The notes under the pieces were generated by a model that worked only from the letters and a program-made list of their open reading frames with translations, did no database searches and had not been told where the DNA came from. This document shows, in pieces, positions 42,984 to 46,431 of a stretch of DNA of 46,431 nucleotides (the first letter of the stretch is position 1; each line of letters opens with the position of its first letter). The stretch covers positions 1 to 46,431 of the IMG/VR virus record IMGVR_UViG_3300021085_000058. One strand, 5' to 3'. Source of the stretch: a virus. The translations under genes and the position numbers were made by a program.

Positions 42984-43144
42984 TATATTTCTTTATATCC
43001 TTGTTTCTTAAGTACTTTTTTTGCTCTTTTATCTTTTCCAAATGCAAATGGCGTATGGTATGCTCCTGCATTACCAGACACATTAGCTTCGTCAATTTCG
43101 AGCATTACCTCTTTAACTAACTGAACAAGTTCAGATCTCTTCAT
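42983..43144 (-). CDS. 53-aa conserved-looking mini-gene, unknown
   Basis: An open frame begins with ATG at 43144 (MKRSELVQLVKEVMLEIDEA), contains NVSGNAGAYHTPFAFGKDKR and ends in KKQGYKEI. The TAA overlaps the ATG of the 806-aa gene (TAATG), and the start lies one base after the stop of the 284-aa gene, so the spacing strongly supports translation. The YxTPFAF phrase resembles a motif in small head-region proteins of marine myoviruses. No function can be assigned. Confidence 0.75.
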   Translation of the reverse strand: MKRSELVQLVKEVMLEIDEANVSGNAGAYHTPFAFGKDKRAKKVLKKQGYKEI

Positions 43145-43145
43145 A

Positions 43146-44000
43146 TTAAAGAGTCTTAAGTTCGTTAACTAAATCGTAATACTGCATTAAATTAACTAAA
43201 TGATTATCGTTAATTCTATCTTTATTAGATAGTGGCTTTATAGCTTTAGAAACTTCATCTAGTTTAATTCTTATTACTTCATCTTTAACTTTAGCAGATA
43301 ACTTATTAACTATAGTACTAATTTTGTTTAGTTCTTCATTAACAATATTGCGTAAACGTGTTTGTGAGTTAACTGAAGTAATAAATTCCTTTAGTATATT
43401 CTTTTGTGCTGGAAGTAAGTCTTTATATGTATCGTTAAACTTTTCCAGTAATATTTTAAAAGTTAGAAGTTTTAAGTCTTTATCGTACTTAGAATACTCT
43501 TCTATTAAAGTATCTTTAACTTCTTCCTTGTCTTGTTTATTCGTTGTTAAGTGCTCTAATAATGTAGATTTAAAGTTAACTAACGAATTAGGGTCAACTA
43601 TATTATCATTATTTTGAGCTTCTAGTAAACAGTATAATGATGCTAATGCTTTATAATCTGGTGTTTGTATACCGAAGAATTCATCTACATTATAACTTTC
43701 TTTAATACTAGATATTAAATCGTACTTTTGTTTCTTAAGAGTTTTTTGATCTAACTTTCTAGAAATTTCAGTAATTGTTGAGAGAATAGTCTCAGCTTTA
43801 TTTTGTCCAATACCTTTGTTCTTAAGAATAAATTCATATAATTTGAATTCTCTTACTAAACTTGTCTTTCCTGTGAAATGCTTTTTTATAATACTAACCG
43901 CTTTTGACTCTTTATTATTAAGAGTATCAGCTGCGATTTGTTTTACAAGCAGTTCAAAGATAAGACCGGTATTTCTATACTTTGAATGTTTTATTTTCAT
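43146..44000 (-). CDS. Helical protein between portal and prohead genes, unknown
   Basis: This 284-aa protein begins MKIKHSKYRNTGLIFELLVK and is predicted by eye to be almost all helix, with Lys, Leu, Asn and Glu dominant and only one Cys. I do not recognise a domain. It is the first gene after the portal, preceded by a TATTTAT element 18 nt upstream, and is followed closely by the 53-aa and 806-aa genes. It could be a head-core or portal-assembly factor by position (T4 has gp67/gp68 here, which are much smaller). Confidence 0.78.
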   Translation of the reverse strand: MKIKHSKYRNTGLIFELLVKQIAADTLNNKESKAVSIIKKHFTGKTSLVREFKLYEFILKNKGIGQNKAETILSTITEISRKLDQKTLKKQKYDLISSIKESYNVDEFFGIQTPDYKALASLYCLLEAQNNDNIVDPNSLVNFKSTLLEHLTTNKQDKEEVKDTLIEEYSKYDKDLKLLTFKILLEKFNDTYKDLLPAQKNILKEFITSVNSQTRLRNIVNEELNKISTIVNKLSAKVKDEVIRIKLDEVSKAIKPLSNKDRINDNHLVNLMQYYDLVNELKTL

Positions 44001-44018
44001 TATACACGTTTACTATAT

Positions 44019-44025
44019 ATAAATA
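44019..44025 (-). promoter_or_regulatory. Putative late promoter element TATTTAT (prohead unit)
   Basis: Reads GCATATTTATAT, 18 nt before the ATG at 44000, in the 29-base gap after the portal gene. Confidence 0.5.
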
Positions 44026-44029
44026 TGCT

Positions 44030-45928
44030 TTAGTTACCTAAATCTTTAATATTGTCTTCATTTAGTAGCTCAGACTCTTTCTCCTGTTCTCCTGTAAAGA
44101 CTATACTTTTAAGCATATTTTGGTTTTTGTTAAAGACTGACTTAGTCATTGAGGTTTCATTAACGTTTTCGTTATCTGATGGAAATCCACCATGCATACC
44201 ATGTTGACCTAGAGGATCTCTTCCTCCTAATGCGTCATTTGTTCCATATACAGAAGCTTTTTCTGTTGGCCTACCACCTTCAGGACCAGGTTGACCCCAT
44301 TCCTGTTCTTTTTCTACTTCTGAATATCCTTTTGGTAGAGCATCTGGCTCTCCTCCTTTTGGTGTAGCAACTGATCTTCTACCGTACATAGATGCTAGAT
44401 CATGTGGTGTACCGTAAGTCATACCGGATTTAGCAGGATCGTTTCCTTCTGCCTCTATCTGATTAACTCTAAATGCACGCTTAGTATCTTCTCTTACTAA
44501 GTCTCTCATTTCCATATACTGGTCTTCTGAGAAATTAAATATGTTTTCGTAGATATAATCTGTTGAGAACATCTTAGTATCTTTCATCTGAGCAGCTAGA
44601 TCTACCTTTTCTTTAAGTAGTGCTACTTTTTCTTGTTCAAAGATGATAGATGGAGTTGATAATCTAACTTCGAAATTGGTTAATGATTCTCCTGTAAACC
44701 CTTGAGTGTATAAATGTACTAGAGCTATCTTAGTTAATTCAGATTCTAGTATCTTTTGTATTCTTTCTACTGTTCTAGCAAATCGTATATCTTCTGCTGC
44801 TAATGTAGCTTTACCGCTTAAATCTCCTTCGTATCCAAAATAGGCTTTAGGTATCTTTAAAGCAGCAAATAACTTAGCTTGTAAGTACTGAACGTCAGTA
44901 GTACCGTCGTAATCTAGTCCTTTAGTAGTTTCTATTCTAGTTGAATTATCACCACCACGTACAGGTAGATAGAAATCTTCCATCATATTCTGCATGTTGA
45001 ACTTTAAGTTATAGTCTCCTGTCTGCTGATCTACATAAGGAGTCTTTTTCATAGTGTTGATAGTCTTTTGCATAAACTGATCAACTTCTGTAGGAGGTAT
45101 TGAACCAACATTAATATAGAACATTCTCTTTTCAGGTGCTCTCATTATACGATGAATTAACATCGCATCTTCCATTAAGTTAGTTTGTTTATATATCTTT
45201 CTAGCAGGTTCTAAGTAAGATCTACCATAAGGTAGGTAAGAAGTGTCTGATAGTAATCTAAAGTGAGCAATTTCGTAATTGTCGAATGTAATTGCTTTAG
45301 CATTAGCTTTTCTTCTAAAGTTAGGATCTGATGCTGCTGTGATTCCATCTGGTTCTAATTGAAAATAGACCTTAGCAGGATTTTCAGGATCAGTTCCTTC
45401 ATGTCTTATCATGTGATAGACAGTATAAGGTAACACGTTATATACTCCGAACTTCTCTGCTATTTCTAGCTTTAAGAAAAAGTCTCCATATTTAAGCATA
45501 TTACGTGTCCATGACCATAGATTAAACTCTACGTTTAATACGTCATAGAATAAATTATAAAGTACTCTCTGTATATTCTCATCTGAAGACTTAATAGATA
45601 CAACTTCATGTTGATCATTTTTTATTGTAGCTTCGTCAGATATAATGTCTAATGCTGAGGCTATAATAGGATCTGTATCCATTGCCTCATAATCAGCATA
45701 AAGCTGTACTCTTAATGTTTGATAGTTTAGATTAGGGTTATAAACGTTTCTAGCGTTATGAACATATAATCTGTTAAATCTATCGACTAGTGAATTTGTT
45801 TGGTATTTACCGGTTGCTTGTATTTGATTAACATCAGCAACTTTTAGAGTATCCCCACCAATGTTACGTATTACTACGTCTGATGAGAATAGTCTGCTTA
45901 ATCTACCAAATAATGATTTATCCGCCAT
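44030..45928 (-). CDS. 20: Portal vertex protein gp20
   Basis: This 632-aa protein is the gp20-type portal, the dodecameric DNA gate of the head (T4 gp20 is 524 aa). Typical phrases are YADYEAMDTDPIIASALDI, LMEDAMLIHRIMRAPEKRMF, MMEDFYLPVRGGDNSTRIE and LFAALKIPKAYFGYEGDL. A C-terminal extension of about 100 residues is rich in Gly, Pro and charged residues (WGQPGPEGGRPTEK, GMHGGFP), longer than in T4. It follows the terminase by 27 bases, with a TATTTAT element 17 nt before the ATG. Confidence 0.95.
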   Translation of the reverse strand: MADKSLFGRLSRLFSSDVVIRNIGGDTLKVADVNQIQATGKYQTNSLVDRFNRLYVHNARNVYNPNLNYQTLRVQLYADYEAMDTDPIIASALDIISDEATIKNDQHEVVSIKSSDENIQRVLYNLFYDVLNVEFNLWSWTRNMLKYGDFFLKLEIAEKFGVYNVLPYTVYHMIRHEGTDPENPAKVYFQLEPDGITAASDPNFRRKANAKAITFDNYEIAHFRLLSDTSYLPYGRSYLEPARKIYKQTNLMEDAMLIHRIMRAPEKRMFYINVGSIPPTEVDQFMQKTINTMKKTPYVDQQTGDYNLKFNMQNMMEDFYLPVRGGDNSTRIETTKGLDYDGTTDVQYLQAKLFAALKIPKAYFGYEGDLSGKATLAAEDIRFARTVERIQKILESELTKIALVHLYTQGFTGESLTNFEVRLSTPSIIFEQEKVALLKEKVDLAAQMKDTKMFSTDYIYENIFNFSEDQYMEMRDLVREDTKRAFRVNQIEAEGNDPAKSGMTYGTPHDLASMYGRRSVATPKGGEPDALPKGYSEVEKEQEWGQPGPEGGRPTEKASVYGTNDALGGRDPLGQHGMHGGFPSDNENVNETSMTKSVFNKNQNMLKSIVFTGEQEKESELLNEDNIKDLGN

Positions 45929-45945
45929 AGGATATTAATTTATAT

Positions 45946-45952
45946 ATAAATA
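45946..45952 (-). promoter_or_regulatory. Putative late promoter element TATTTAT (portal)
   Basis: Reads AACTATTTATAT, 17 nt before the portal ATG. Confidence 0.5.
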
Positions 45953-45955
45953 GTT

Positions 45956-46431
45956 CTATTTAAGTAACCAAGAGATATCTTCTTTACCGCCTGGTGTATC
46001 TACAATATAAGGATTATTTTGCTGACTACCAACATTTGTCATGATTGCTTTGTTCTGTGCATTCAAGTTGTTAAATGATGATAACTGTGCTCTAGCTAAA
46101 TCTATACCTTGTTGTCTTAGTCTTAATGCTGTATCTCTAACATATAGTGCTGTTGCACATGCTATAAGTAAATCATCATTATATCTAACTTGTGCTTGTG
46201 CCTTTCCGTTCTTCCATACAAATACTCTCATCTCAGACATTAACCTTTTAGATTGTATTGTAACTGAATGCTCTCTTATGTATTCAATCATCTTTGCAAT
46301 CACTAAAGGTCTAGTTCTGGCTGACATAGTAAATCCAGGAACAAGTTTGTCTCTTTCATATTTTGTCATATATGATTCGACTGTCTCCATTTGAGATGTA
46401 GCGCTATAATAAAGATTACGGTAATCACGTT
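45956..46431 (-). CDS. 17: Terminase large subunit gp17, C-terminal part (partial)
   Basis: The frame is open to the right edge, so the ATG at 46390 is internal; preceding residues read RDYRNLYYSATSQMETVES. The visible ~158 residues are the end of the nuclease domain of a T4-type large terminase. PGFTMSARTRPLVIAKMIEY, SKRLMSEMRVFVW and VRYNDDLLIACATALY (DD as likely metal ligands of the RNase H-like nuclease) are typical. The enzyme drives DNA into the prohead and cuts the concatemer. The ATPase domain lies outside the window. Confidence 0.92.
   Translation of the reverse strand, partial: RDYRNLYYSATSQMETVESYMTKYERDKLVPGFTMSARTRPLVIAKMIEYIREHSVTIQSKRLMSEMRVFVWKNGKAQAQVRYNDDLLIACATALYVRDTALRLRQQGIDLARAQLSSFNNLNAQNKAIMTNVGSQQNNPYIVDTPGGKEDISWLLK

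Noticed and set aside
998-45952. T4-type late promoters (TATAAATA) facing right on the plus strand
   Set aside because: No plus-strand genes exist for them to serve; the sites sit upstream of minus-strand genes, so the complement TATTTAT is the sensible reading.
46041-46394. 117-aa plus-strand frame at the right edge
   Set aside because: Antisense to the conserved end of terminase, with no recognisable domain.

Overview
This window looks like the late (structural) region of a T4-like myovirus, with every confident gene on the minus strand. From right to left it holds the terminase C-terminus (gp17), portal (gp20), prohead protease (gp21), scaffold (gp22-like), major capsid (gp23), PhoH, neck/tail completion genes (gp13-, gp14- and gp15-like), a large set of fibre genes, a dense enzyme island, then tail sheath (gp18), tail tube (gp19) and a gp26-like baseplate/chaperone gene that runs off the left edge. 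The DNA is AT-rich. Start codons generally lack a Shine-Dalgarno sequence and are preceded by A-rich stretches, which together with the overall style suggests a phage of a marine Bacteroidota (flavobacterial) host. That host call is an inference, and another AT-rich host is possible.

Head module (46431-35932): gp17 end, gp20, a 284-aa unknown, a 53-aa mini-gene, an 806-aa protein with a calcium-loop motif, a 136-aa relative of part of that protein, gp21, an acidic scaffold, gp23 and phoH. Neck module (35904-33176): a gp13-like gene broken by a 17-bp tandem duplication, a 99-aa gene, gp14-like and gp15-like. Fibre module (33098-18253): a 1830-aa cadherin/Ig-like fibre, three further fibre proteins with shared modules, an 843-aa fibre ending in an S74 intramolecular chaperone, and small partners.

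Enzyme island (18231-3740): a tightly overlapping block of thirteen genes, plus the unknown 3476-3739 just after it. It holds six radical SAM enzymes with a Cys-rich (twitch-like) N-terminus, two GT7 galactosyltransferase-like enzymes that carry a LamG/ConA-like domain inserted inside the catalytic domain, three other glycosyltransferase-like proteins, a SAM methyltransferase, one stand-alone beta-rich protein and one small helical protein. It sits between Ser/Thr-rich fibres and the tail sheath. The simplest reading is a virion- or receptor-modifying pathway (glycan synthesis plus radical chemistry) acting on fibre/tail proteins or host surface glycans; the substrate is unknown. This is the best candidate here for an undescribed system.

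Regulation: a recurring motif, TATTTAT in the direction of transcription, lies before almost every inferred transcription unit, usually 14-34 nt before the start codon. Three intrinsic terminators (two with UUCG loops) are each followed directly by such a motif. Gene order differs from T4: sheath and tube are separated from terminase and portal by the whole head, neck, fibre and enzyme blocks. No tRNA, CRISPR array, integrase or IS element was seen. No gene-free stretch exceeds about 140 bases.
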